A stretch of DNA of 64,000 bases from an uncultured Bacteroides sp. (lineage in GTDB: Bacteria > Bacteroidota > Bacteroidia > Bacteroidales > Bacteroidaceae). This document shows, piece by piece, positions 42,743 through 51,501 of the stretch. The stretch covers positions 1-64,000 of the forward strand of contig UQTJ01000004.1 in the NCBI GenBank assembly GCA_900544075.1. The letters run 5' to 3'. A model generated the notes under the pieces. It was not told the origin of the DNA. It did no database searches and was given only the letters and a program-made list of their open reading frames with translations. The first letter of the stretch is position 1. The number at the start of each line of letters is the position of its first letter. The translations under genes were made by a program, and so were the position numbers.

Positions 42743-43999
42743 TTGTCATTGGAAAATTCAAAAACAACAAGAAATAAGAACAGATGCAGCTTTTGCGGAC
42801 GTACGGAGAGCGAGGTCGGTTTTCTGATAACGGGAGTGAACGGTTGCATTTGTGACTCATGCGTGGAGCAGGCTCACGAGATAGTGAAGGAAGCCAATAT
42901 GCATTCGCATGCCGGAAAAAGTGGAAACTTTCGTCTGGAGGAATTGCCTAAACCGACGGATATCAAGAACTTCCTCGACCAGTATGTAATAGGTCAGGAT
43001 GATGCAAAGAGATATCTGTCAGTGGCTGTATATAATCATTATAAACGTCTTCTTCAGGTATCGGACAATAATGATGTGGAGATAGAGAAGTCCAATATCA
43101 TTATGGTGGGTGGTACCGGTACGGGAAAGACGCTGCTGGCACGTACGATAGCTAAACTATTGAAAGTACCATTTACCATTGTCGATGCAACGGTTTTGAC
43201 AGAAGCCGGATATGTGGGTGAGGATATAGAAAGCCTTCTTACACGTCTGCTTCAGGTAGCCGACTACAATGTGGAGGAAGCGGAACGCGGAATCGTGTTT
43301 ATTGACGAGATAGACAAGATTGCGCGTAAGGGAGACAATCCTTCGATAACAAGAGATGTGAGCGGCGAAGGTGTTCAGCAGGGACTGCTCAAATTGCTTG
43401 AAGGCTCGATTGTGAACGTTCCGCCACAGGGAGGTAGAAAGCATCCTGACCAGAAGATGATTCCTGTCAATACAAAGAATATCCTGTTCATCTGCGGAGG
43501 TGCATTCGAGGGTATCGAACGCAAGATTGCGCAGCGACTGAATACAAACGTAGTAGGATATAACTCTGTGAAGGAAGCTGTGAAGATAGACCGTAGCAAC
43601 ATGATGCAGTATATCGCTCCTCAGGACTTGAAGTCGTTCGGGCTTATACCTGAAATCATCGGACGTCTGCCGATATTGACATATTTGAATCCTCTTGACA
43701 GAAATGCATTGCGCAACATCCTGACTGAACCTAAGAACTCTATTATCAAGCAGTATATAAAGCTTTTGGAGATGGATGGAGTGAAACTTGTGTTCCAGCC
43801 TGAAGTTTTGGAATATATAGTAGACAAGGCGGTCGAATACAAGCTTGGTGCACGCGGACTTAGATCTATCGTGGAAACTATTATGATAGATGTGATGTAT
43901 AATGTTCCGTCAAGCAATGTCAGCGAATTTGTTGTTACGCTCGAATATGCTAAAGAACAGATGGAGAAGTCAAATATATCCCGTTTGCAGTCTGTTTAA
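42743..43999 (+). CDS. clpX: ClpX ATPase, apparent TTG start
   Basis: About 418 residues. The N-terminal zinc finger is complete (CSFCGRTESEVGFL, then CICDSC). AAA+ motifs follow: Walker A GGTGTGKTLLARTIAK, Walker B GIVFIDEIDKIAR, sensor and the IGRLPILTYL region with pore loop (KLLKVPFTIVDATVLTEAGY, shown in part). No ATG or GTG exists in frame between the preceding stop and the zinc finger; TTG at 42743 or 42749 is the only sensible start. ClpX unfolds substrates for ClpP encoded just upstream. Confidence 0.93.
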   Translation: MSLENSKTTRNKNRCSFCGRTESEVGFLITGVNGCICDSCVEQAHEIVKEANMHSHAGKSGNFRLEELPKPTDIKNFLDQYVIGQDDAKRYLSVAVYNHYKRLLQVSDNNDVEIEKSNIIMVGGTGTGKTLLARTIAKLLKVPFTIVDATVLTEAGYVGEDIESLLTRLLQVADYNVEEAERGIVFIDEIDKIARKGDNPSITRDVSGEGVQQGLLKLLEGSIVNVPPQGGRKHPDQKMIPVNTKNILFICGGAFEGIERKIAQRLNTNVVGYNSVKEAVKIDRSNMMQYIAPQDLKSFGLIPEIIGRLPILTYLNPLDRNALRNILTEPKNSIIKQYIKLLEMDGVKLVFQPEVLEYIVDKAVEYKLGARGLRSIVETIMIDVMYNVPSSNVSEFVVTLEYAKEQMEKSNISRLQSV

Positions 44000-44074
44000 A
44001 TATTGAAAGAAAAAAAATGCATGTTTTGACGATTTTTTTTCTTCATTTATTTGCGTAATATTGAAAGTTGTTTA

Positions 44075-44082
44075 TAACTTTG
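44075..44082 (+). promoter_or_regulatory. -7 box of recQ
   Basis: taactttg matches TAnnTTTG, 53 bp before the recQ start, after a gap of about 75 bp from the clpX stop. Confidence 0.5.
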
Positions 44083-44134
44083 TTACATAAGAACTTTTCA
44101 GTATATCGTAAAATCATTTAATTCATAGAAAGCA

Positions 44135-46318
44135 ATGGCGGAAAAAATCAATTTGACAGAGCAGTTGAAGAAGTATTTCGGTTTTGATACTTTCAAAGGA
44201 AATCAGGAAGCTATAATAAGAAGTCTTCTTGAAGGTAATGATACTTTTGTATTGATGCCAACCGGGGGTGGAAAATCGCTGTGCTATCAGTTGCCTTCCT
44301 TGTTGATGGAAGGAACTGCTATCGTCATATCGCCGCTCATTGCGCTTATGAAGAATCAGGTGGATGCTATGCGCAACTTTAGCGAAGAGGATGGAGTGGC
44401 TCATTTCATCAACTCTTCGTTGTCAAAGTCTGCTATAGACCAGGTAAAAGCCGATATATCGTCCGGTAAGACCAAATTGCTCTATGTGGCTCCGGAATCC
44501 CTTACCAAAGAAGAGAATGTGGATTTTCTGAAGCATGTGAAAATTTCATTCTATGCCATTGATGAGGCTCACTGTATTTCGGAGTGGGGACATGACTTCC
44601 GTCCTGAATATCGCAGAATAAGGCCTATCATAAACGAAATAGGAAAGGCTCCGGTGATTGCCCTGACAGCAACGGCTACTCCTAAGGTGAAGATGGATAT
44701 CCAGAAGAACCTTGGAATGACTGAGGCTAATGAATTCAAATCATCATTTAACCGTCCTAACCTGTATTATGAGGTACGACCAAAGACCAATAATATCGAC
44801 CGTGATATTATCAAGTTCATCAAGCAGAATCCTGAAAAATCGGGTATCATTTATTGCTTGAGCAGAAAGAAGGTTGAGGAACTGGGCGAGATACTTGTGG
44901 CAAACGGTATAAAGGCGAGGGCTTATCATGCAGGAATGGATGCGGCTACACGAAATACCAATCAGGATGACTTCCTTAAAGAAAATATTGATGTCATTGT
45001 GGCCACTATAGCTTTCGGTATGGGTATTGACAAACCGGATGTAAGATATGTGCTCCATTATGATATTCCAAAGAGTCTTGAAGGATATTATCAGGAAACC
45101 GGTCGTGCAGGAAGAGATGGCGGAGAGGGACAATGTATAGCATTCTACTCAAACAAGGATTTGCAGAAACTGGAGAAGTTCATGCAGGGCAAACCTGTAT
45201 CCGAACAGGAAATAGGCAAACAGTTGCTTCTTGAAACAGCTGCTTATGCGGAATCTTCTGTATGTAGAAGAAAAATTCTGTTGCATTATTTCGGTGAGGA
45301 ATATACTGAAGAAAATTGTGGTAATTGTGATAACTGTTTAAATCCAAAAAAACAAGTGGAGGCTCAGGAATTATTGTGTGCAGTGATTGAAACAATCGTT
45401 GCTGTTAAAGAAAATTTCAAACAAGATTATATTATTGATGTTTTGCTTGGCAAGGAAACATCTGAAGTGCTGGCTCATAAACATGATGAACTCGAAGTGT
45501 TCGGCTCTGGTATGGGTGAAGAAGAACGCTTATGGAACTCTGTGATACGTCAGGCTCTCATTGCAGGATATCTTGCTAAGGATGTGGAAAACTACGGCTT
45601 GCTGAAAGTTACGCCGAGCGGACATAAGTTCCTTAAGAATCCTAAATCATTCAAGATAGTAGAAGATACTGATTTTGATGAAGACGAAGTGGAAGAAACA
45701 CCTATGAGGGGTGGAGCGGCTTGTGCTGTTGACCCGGTGCTGTATTCCATGCTTAAGGATTTGCGTAAGAAAATGTCTAAAAAACTGGATGTACCGCCAT
45801 ATGTGATATTCCAGGACCCTTCTCTTGAAGCTATGGCAACCATATATCCTGTCACTCTCGAAGAACTGCAGAATATACCGGGTGTAGGTGCCGGAAAAGC
45901 CAAACGATACGGTCAGGAGTTCTGCGACTTGATTAAGACTCACTGCGAAGAGAATGAAATAGACAGACCTGAAGACTTGAGGGTGCGTACTGTGGCAAAC
46001 AAGTCAAAACTGAAGGTTTCCATAATCCAGAGTATTGACCGCAAGGTGGCACTTGATGATATCGCTGTAGCAAAGGGTATTGATTTCCAGGAACTGCTTG
46101 ATGAAGTCGAGGCTATAGTTTATTCGGGTACTAAACTGAATATCGATTATTTCCTTGACGAGATTATGGATGAAGACCATATGCTCGACATATACGACTA
46201 TTTCAAGGAGTCTGAAACAGACGATATAGAAGATGCTATGGATGAGCTTGGTGATGACTATACTGAGGAAGAAATAAGACTCGTAAGAATCAAGTTTATT
46301 TCGGAAATGGCAAATTAA
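44135..46318 (+). CDS. recQ: RecQ DNA helicase
   Basis: 727 residues, longer than E. coli RecQ (about 610). Walker A is LMPTGGGKSLCYQLP, the DEAH box is AIDEAHCISEWGHDFRPEYR, motif VI QETGRAGRDGGEG. The zinc-binding RecQ-Ct domain (CRRKILLHYFGEE, CGNCDNC) and winged helix follow; an HRDC domain sits at about 540-620 (LEELQNIPGVGAGKAKRYGQ). The last 100 or so residues form an extra acidic tail (DEIMDEDHMLDIYDYFKE), seen in Bacteroidetes RecQ. It acts in recombination repair. Confidence 0.94.
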   Translation: MAEKINLTEQLKKYFGFDTFKGNQEAIIRSLLEGNDTFVLMPTGGGKSLCYQLPSLLMEGTAIVISPLIALMKNQVDAMRNFSEEDGVAHFINSSLSKSAIDQVKADISSGKTKLLYVAPESLTKEENVDFLKHVKISFYAIDEAHCISEWGHDFRPEYRRIRPIINEIGKAPVIALTATATPKVKMDIQKNLGMTEANEFKSSFNRPNLYYEVRPKTNNIDRDIIKFIKQNPEKSGIIYCLSRKKVEELGEILVANGIKARAYHAGMDAATRNTNQDDFLKENIDVIVATIAFGMGIDKPDVRYVLHYDIPKSLEGYYQETGRAGRDGGEGQCIAFYSNKDLQKLEKFMQGKPVSEQEIGKQLLLETAAYAESSVCRRKILLHYFGEEYTEENCGNCDNCLNPKKQVEAQELLCAVIETIVAVKENFKQDYIIDVLLGKETSEVLAHKHDELEVFGSGMGEEERLWNSVIRQALIAGYLAKDVENYGLLKVTPSGHKFLKNPKSFKIVEDTDFDEDEVEETPMRGGAACAVDPVLYSMLKDLRKKMSKKLDVPPYVIFQDPSLEAMATIYPVTLEELQNIPGVGAGKAKRYGQEFCDLIKTHCEENEIDRPEDLRVRTVANKSKLKVSIIQSIDRKVALDDIAVAKGIDFQELLDEVEAIVYSGTKLNIDYFLDEIMDEDHMLDIYDYFKESETDDIEDAMDELGDDYTEEEIRLVRIKFISEMAN

Positions 46319-46335
46319 TTATTATGATATTTATG

Positions 46336-46366
46336 AACTTCGTCATGCCGTAGGTATGACGAAGTT
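46336..46366 (+). terminator. recQ terminator
   Basis: aacttcgtcat (46336-46346) and atgacgaagtt (46356-46366) form a stem followed by a T tract. Confidence 0.85.
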
Positions 46367-46434
46367 TTTTTATATAGCTATAAAAAATATGTTAATGTAT
46401 AGGCGTGTATTTATAATAATTCGTATAAAAATCG

Positions 46435-46442
46435 TATATTTG
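46435..46442 (+). promoter_or_regulatory. -7 box of guaB
   Basis: tatatttg matches TAnnTTTG, 31 bp before the guaB start. Confidence 0.6.
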
Positions 46443-46473
46443 CACGCAATAATAATCAAAAGCATAAAGCCCT

Positions 46474-47949
46474 ATGTCATTTATTGCAGATAAAGTTGTT
46501 ATGGATGGATTGACTTACGATGATGTTTTGTTAATCCCTGCCTATTCTGAAGTATTACCAAAAACAGTCGAACTTACGACTAAGTTCTCAAGAAACATCG
46601 AGTTGAAAATCCCTTTTGTAACTGCTGCCATGGATACAGTTACAGAATCTCAGATGGCTATCGCAATTGCCAGAGAGGGAGGTATCGGTGTAATCCACAA
46701 AAACATGTCTATTGCTGAGCAGGCTCGTCAGGTTGCAACAGTGAAACGTGCTGAAAACGGTATGATTTCAAATCCTGTAACTATCAACAGAGATGCAAAG
46801 GTGAAAGATGCATTGAATATCATGGCTGAATATAAAATCGGTGGTATTCCTGTAGTGGACAATGAGAATTATCTTGTAGGTATCGTTACAAACCGTGACC
46901 TTCGTTTCGAGAAGGATATGGACAAACAGATACAGGAAGTGATGACTTCTGAAAATATCATCACTACAAAGCAGTCAACTGATATGGAAACTGCGGCTCA
47001 GATTCTTCAGGAAAACAAGATTGAAAAACTTCCTGTAGTTGATGAGAAAGGTAAACTGATAGGTCTTATAACATACAAGGATATTACAAAGGCTAAAGAT
47101 AAACCAATGGCTTGTAAGGATGCTCAGGGCCGTTTGCGTGTTGCTGCCGGTGTAGGTGTGACAGCAGATACTCTTGAACGTATGGAAGCGTTGGTTAATG
47201 CCGGAGCAGATGCTATTGTTATCGATACTGCACACGGACATTCTAAATATGTAATCGAAAAACTTAAAGAAGCTAAGAAACGTTTCCCTAACGTGGATAT
47301 TGTTGTAGGTAACGTTGCAACAGGTGCTGCTGCCAAGGCTTTGGTTGAAGCCGGTGCAGATGCAGTGAAGGTAGGTATCGGTCCGGGTTCTATCTGTACA
47401 ACACGTGTTGTAGCCGGTGTAGGTGTTCCTCAGCTTTCTGCTGTGTACGATGTTGCAAAGGCATTGGAAGGTACAGGTGTTCCTTTGATTGCTGACGGTG
47501 GATTGCGTTACTCAGGTGACGTAGTTAAGGCATTGGCTGCAGGTGGTTACAGCGTAATGATTGGTTCTTTGGTTGCCGGTACAGAAGAGGCTCCTGGTGA
47601 TACTATCATATTCAACGGACGTAAGTTCAAGTCTTATCGTGGTATGGGTTCTTTGGAAGCTATGGAAAATGGTTCTAAGGACCGTTACTTCCAGAGCACA
47701 ACTACAGACGTTAAGAAACTTGTTCCGGAAGGTATCGCTGCACGTGTTCCTTACAAGGGCACTCTTTATGAAGTAATCTACCAGTTGGTTGGTGGTTTGC
47801 GTGCCGGTATGGGATATTGTGGTGCACACAATATTATGGAACTTCACAATGCGAAGTTTACTCGCATCACAAATGCAGGTGTACTTGAAAGTCATCCGCA
47901 CGATGTGGCTATTACAAGTGAAGCTCCTAACTATAGCCGTCCTCAATAA
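46474..47949 (+). CDS. guaB: IMP dehydrogenase
   Basis: 491 residues. The barrel begins LTYDDVLLIPAYSEVLP; two CBS modules occupy about 95-205 (ISNPVTINRDAKVKDALNIM; VMTSENIITTKQSTD). The catalytic Cys loop is GIGPGSICTTRVVAGVGVPQ, the flap lies in YKGTLYEVIYQLVGGLRAGM, and the C-terminus ends SHPHDVAITSEAPNYSRP. It oxidises IMP to XMP in GMP synthesis. It has its own promoter and terminator, so is independent of the PPIase genes behind it. Confidence 0.96.
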   Translation: MSFIADKVVMDGLTYDDVLLIPAYSEVLPKTVELTTKFSRNIELKIPFVTAAMDTVTESQMAIAIAREGGIGVIHKNMSIAEQARQVATVKRAENGMISNPVTINRDAKVKDALNIMAEYKIGGIPVVDNENYLVGIVTNRDLRFEKDMDKQIQEVMTSENIITTKQSTDMETAAQILQENKIEKLPVVDEKGKLIGLITYKDITKAKDKPMACKDAQGRLRVAAGVGVTADTLERMEALVNAGADAIVIDTAHGHSKYVIEKLKEAKKRFPNVDIVVGNVATGAAAKALVEAGADAVKVGIGPGSICTTRVVAGVGVPQLSAVYDVAKALEGTGVPLIADGGLRYSGDVVKALAAGGYSVMIGSLVAGTEEAPGDTIIFNGRKFKSYRGMGSLEAMENGSKDRYFQSTTTDVKKLVPEGIAARVPYKGTLYEVIYQLVGGLRAGMGYCGAHNIMELHNAKFTRITNAGVLESHPHDVAITSEAPNYSRPQ

Positions 47950-47970
47950 TATAAATAAATATTAGTGTTG

Positions 47971-48021
47971 GCATGGATTGTATATAATGCGTTTGCGCTT
48001 ATGTATGGTCCATGCTTTTTT
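47971..48021 (+). terminator. guaB terminator
   Basis: gcatgga (47971-47977) pairs with tccatgc (48009-48015), followed by six T. The ATG at 48012 lies inside this stem, which argues that the next gene starts at 48030. Confidence 0.6.
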
Positions 48022-48029
48022 GTTTTGAT

Positions 48030-49208
48030 ATGGTAAGACCCGTTTTGATTTGCTTTTTGTTTCTTCTTCAATGTATTGACTTGTACTCCGGTGGAATCTC
48101 TGAAGCGGAAGATAAGGTTTTGTTAAGGATTGGAGAAGAGAATATATATTTGTCGGAGTTCAATGCTATGTATGACAATGTGTCTAATTTCAGAGATTGT
48201 TCCAGGAGTGAGTATTTTTATTATTTCCTCACATATAAGCTGAAGGTTTATGACGCTGAAAGATTGGGCTTGGATTCAGTTTCTGACGGTGAAAAGATGA
48301 GAGTGAATCTTAAAACGGAACTTTTGCATCCGGATTCGTATGGAAATGATGAAAAGCAAGTGAGACTTTTGACATATAGAGTACGTCAGGATGAGGAATT
48401 GGACAATGGCATTGCGGTGATGAAAGATATTTGTTCTAAGCTTGAAACGGGAGTAAAGGTTGATGATATATGTCGAAATTTGTCCGATAGCAGATTTTCC
48501 TGCATTTCTGTTACTGATGAAACTTTTTTGTTGAATGAGATAAAAGAAGAGCTTGGGAAAATAAAAGGAACAGGACATTCATTGCCGTTCGTTTCTCCGG
48601 AGGGAGTTCATGTGGTGGTGAAATGTATTCCTGAAGTGAAAAAGTTCAGATGGGAGGATAAGGCGGACGATGCTTTGCTCGCTGCAGCATGGGACAAGTA
48701 TTATTCGGATAATATGCAGAATTATTCTGAAGGTGATTTGAAAGGTTTTTTCAAAGCCAACAAAAAACGCTACAGATGGGAATTGCCTCATTACAAAGGA
48801 GCTGTTATTCATTGCAAAAGCAGGAAATATGCCAGAAAGATAAAGAAGGAACTCCGAAGACATTCTCAGGAGGAATGGAGTGACATTCTTTATGGTATTG
48901 GGAAAAAGGATTCCAGGTATGATGCTGTCATGCAAACCGGACTTTTCAGCATAGGCGAAAACGAGTATATAGACAAGCTTGTTTTTAAATGTGGAAACTA
49001 CAAACCGGTTGACGGCTATCCATATTCCTTTGTAGTTGGCAAGTGTCTTGATTATATGCCTGACAGTTATAAAGATGTTTACGACATAGTGGTGCAGGAT
49101 TATATTTTGAAACGTAAAGAGCTGTATTTTGAACGTCTTGAACGTGAATTTAGGGTAGAAAAGTATATAGACGTTTTAAAAACCGTTAATTCTGATGGAA
49201 GTAATTGA
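48030..49208 (+). CDS. SurA-related periplasmic protein 1 (divergent parvulin/chaperone)
   Basis: About 392 residues from the ATG at 48030, chosen because it begins a signal peptide (MVRPVLICFLFLLQCIDLYS) and the earlier ATG lies in the guaB terminator. After cleavage it shows the short motif common to SurA/PpiD chaperones (DKVLLRIGEENIYLSEFNAMYDN, in parts), a helical region, and C-terminal parvulin-like stretches (FKANKKRYRWELPHYKGAVI; VVKCIPEVKKFRWEDKADD). Full PPIase motifs are not evident, so the domains look degenerate. It heads a run of three SurA-like genes before the OstA-like gene, hence probably outer-membrane protein folding. Confidence 0.7.
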   Translation: MVRPVLICFLFLLQCIDLYSGGISEAEDKVLLRIGEENIYLSEFNAMYDNVSNFRDCSRSEYFYYFLTYKLKVYDAERLGLDSVSDGEKMRVNLKTELLHPDSYGNDEKQVRLLTYRVRQDEELDNGIAVMKDICSKLETGVKVDDICRNLSDSRFSCISVTDETFLLNEIKEELGKIKGTGHSLPFVSPEGVHVVVKCIPEVKKFRWEDKADDALLAAAWDKYYSDNMQNYSEGDLKGFFKANKKRYRWELPHYKGAVIHCKSRKYARKIKKELRRHSQEEWSDILYGIGKKDSRYDAVMQTGLFSIGENEYIDKLVFKCGNYKPVDGYPYSFVVGKCLDYMPDSYKDVYDIVVQDYILKRKELYFERLEREFRVEKYIDVLKTVNSDGSN

Positions 49209-49244
49209 TTTATACAGTATCTTCGTTCACTGATTTATAGAAAG

Positions 49245-50108
49245 ATGCGTAATACATGTATTTATACTCTTGTTTGTCTTCTTTTGCAGCTGTCATACGG
49301 TTGCACTGAAACTGTAGACCATAGGGGAAAGACTCCTTTGGTTCAGGTTGGCAAGAATTTTCTGTATAAAGAAGATGTTGTTTCGGCTATTCCTCCCGGA
49401 GTGTCATTGAAGGATAGTGCACATATGGCAGACAGATATATCAAAAACTGGATTGATGATGCTCTCCTATATATCAAGGCTGAAGGAAATATACCTGATA
49501 ATGCTGAAATAGATGAATTGGTCAGGGATTACAGAAAGACGTTGATAACTCATTCTTATATAGAGCAGATAGTCAGTCAGGAAGTTGAAGGCAATATATC
49601 GGATAGTGAGATTGAGGAATATTATAACAGTAACAAGGAGATATTCATAGCCAGAGAACCGTATATAAAGGGATTGTATATAAAAGTTCCGAAATCGGCT
49701 TCAGGTATATCGCAGGTAAGACACTGGTATAAGGATTCGTCGGAACGTGCTGTTGATAATCTTGAGAAATATGGTTTGCGAAATGCTGTGGATTATGAAT
49801 ATTTCTACGACAGATGGAGGTCACTGAACGAGATGTTATTGCGTTTGCCGGTAAAGGATGTCGAAAAAGGACGTATCAAGAAGGAGAAGAATATAGAGTT
49901 GAGTGATTCGGCGTTTCATTACTTCCTTCATGTGAAAGAATTTATTGATGAAGGTGAAATCCTGCCGTTGGAATATGCCGGTAAGGAAATTAAAGAGATA
50001 CTAATGAATAAAAAGAGGGTGGAGTTTATTACAAGAATGAAAGAAGACTTGTATAACGAGGCCTCAGAAAACAATGATATAAAATATTTTAATGACTCAA
50101 ATGAATAA
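49245..50108 (+). CDS. SurA-related lipoprotein 2
   Basis: 287 residues with a lipoprotein signal (LLLQLSYGCTETV, Cys near 20). LVQVGKNFLYKEDVVSAIPPG and the helical ADRYIKNWIDDALLYIKAEG are SurA/PpiD-like N-terminal chaperone segments. EVEGNISDSEIEEYYNSNKE is the usual linker into a parvulin domain, but the domain itself is very diverged and probably not catalytic. It lies between two SurA-like genes; its 3' end overlaps the next gene, which implies translational coupling. A periplasmic chaperone role is inferred. Confidence 0.7.
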   Translation: MRNTCIYTLVCLLLQLSYGCTETVDHRGKTPLVQVGKNFLYKEDVVSAIPPGVSLKDSAHMADRYIKNWIDDALLYIKAEGNIPDNAEIDELVRDYRKTLITHSYIEQIVSQEVEGNISDSEIEEYYNSNKEIFIAREPYIKGLYIKVPKSASGISQVRHWYKDSSERAVDNLEKYGLRNAVDYEYFYDRWRSLNEMLLRLPVKDVEKGRIKKEKNIELSDSAFHYFLHVKEFIDEGEILPLEYAGKEIKEILMNKKRVEFITRMKEDLYNEASENNDIKYFNDSNE

Positions 50109-51471
50109 ATTAAGTGTCAAAAAAGTAAGTTTACTCCTGCTCTTTATGTTGGTGGGATTAACAGTTAAAGCCCAGGACAATGTTATTGACGAGGTCGTTT
50201 GGGTAGTTGGTGATGAGGCAATTCTTAAATCGGACGTTGAGAATGAACGTCTGAATGCTCAATATGAGGGAAGGCGTTTCGATGGTGACCCTTATTGCGT
50301 TATCCCTGAAGAACTGGCAGTGCAGAAACTCTTCCTGCATCAGGCAGAAATAGACAGTATTGAAGTGTCTGAACAGGAAGTAATCCAGAAGGTAGAACAG
50401 CAGACTGCATGGCTAATCGAACAGATTGGTTCGAAAGAAAAGATGGAGGAATACTATAACAAGACATCTACTCAGATACGCGAGATGTTGAGAGAGAATA
50501 TCCGAAACGGACTCATTGTTCAGCAGATGCAGCGTGAGTTGGTGGGTGATATCAAACTTACTCCTGCCGAGGTGAGAAACTATTTCAAGAATCTGCCCCC
50601 TGACAGTATTCCGAGTATTCCTACACAGGTGGAAGTGCAGATAATAACCCGCGAACCTAAGATAAAGGAAGAGGAGATAGAGCGTGTAAAGAAAACATTG
50701 CGTGAGTTTACCGACCGTATTTATAAAGGCGAATCTTTCTCAATGTTGGCACGATTCTATTCTGAAGACCCGGGTTCCGCACGTCGAGGTGGTGAATATG
50801 GATTTACCGGTAGAGGAGAGCTGACACCTGAGTTTGCGAATGTGATATTCAATATGACTGACCCTAAGAAGATTTCAAAAGTGTTTGAGACAGAATACGG
50901 TTATCATATTGCACAGCTGATAGAAAAACGTGGTGACCGTGTAAGTTACCGTCATATATTGATGAAGCCGAAAGTGGACGAGGCGGAAATAGAAGAAGCC
51001 TTGAATAAACTTGACACTCTGGCAAATGATATAAGAAAAGGTAAGGTAACATTCGATGAGGCTGCAACATGGGTTTCACAGGATAAGGACACTAAGAACA
51101 ACCACGGTTTGCTTGCCAATCCGCAGACAGGAACTTCACGTTTTGAAATGCAGCATCTGGCCGGAATGGTATCTCAGGAAGTGGCCAAAGTGGTAGAAGG
51201 AATGCAGATAGGCGAAATCTCGAAACCATTTACAATGATTAACTCCAAAGGTAAGGAGGTTTGTGCCATTGTTAAGTTGAAGAACAGAATAGATGCGCAT
51301 AAAGCTACTATTACCGAAGACTACCAAAGACTGAAGAGCATGGTGACTGCAAAACGAAGCGAAGAGAAAATTCAGGAGTGGATAGTTGAAAAACAGAAGA
51401 CTACATATGTTCGCATAAATCCAAATTGGAGAAACTGCGATTTCAAATATCCGGGATGGATTAAAAAATGA
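50101..51471 (+). CDS. surA: SurA-type peptidyl-prolyl isomerase
   Basis: 456 residues from the ATG at 50101 (another ATG at 50092 is in frame); the start overlaps the end of the previous gene by 8 bp. Signal peptide ends LTVKAQDN. The N-terminal chaperone domain begins VIDEVVWVVGDEAILKSDVE. Two parvulin domains follow: the first is well preserved (VEVQIITREPKIKEEEIERV, FSMLARFYSEDPGSARRGGE, FTGRGELTPEFANVIFNM, YGYHIAQLIEKRGDRV), the second more diverged (YRHILMKPKV). It folds outer-membrane proteins. The neighbouring OstA-like gene fits an envelope-assembly operon. Confidence 0.92.
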   Translation: MNKLSVKKVSLLLLFMLVGLTVKAQDNVIDEVVWVVGDEAILKSDVENERLNAQYEGRRFDGDPYCVIPEELAVQKLFLHQAEIDSIEVSEQEVIQKVEQQTAWLIEQIGSKEKMEEYYNKTSTQIREMLRENIRNGLIVQQMQRELVGDIKLTPAEVRNYFKNLPPDSIPSIPTQVEVQIITREPKIKEEEIERVKKTLREFTDRIYKGESFSMLARFYSEDPGSARRGGEYGFTGRGELTPEFANVIFNMTDPKKISKVFETEYGYHIAQLIEKRGDRVSYRHILMKPKVDEAEIEEALNKLDTLANDIRKGKVTFDEAATWVSQDKDTKNNHGLLANPQTGTSRFEMQHLAGMVSQEVAKVVEGMQIGEISKPFTMINSKGKEVCAIVKLKNRIDAHKATITEDYQRLKSMVTAKRSEEKIQEWIVEKQKTTYVRINPNWRNCDFKYPGWIKK

Positions 51472-51501
51472 TGAATTTACATTATTGCCGAAAAAGACAG
51501 A

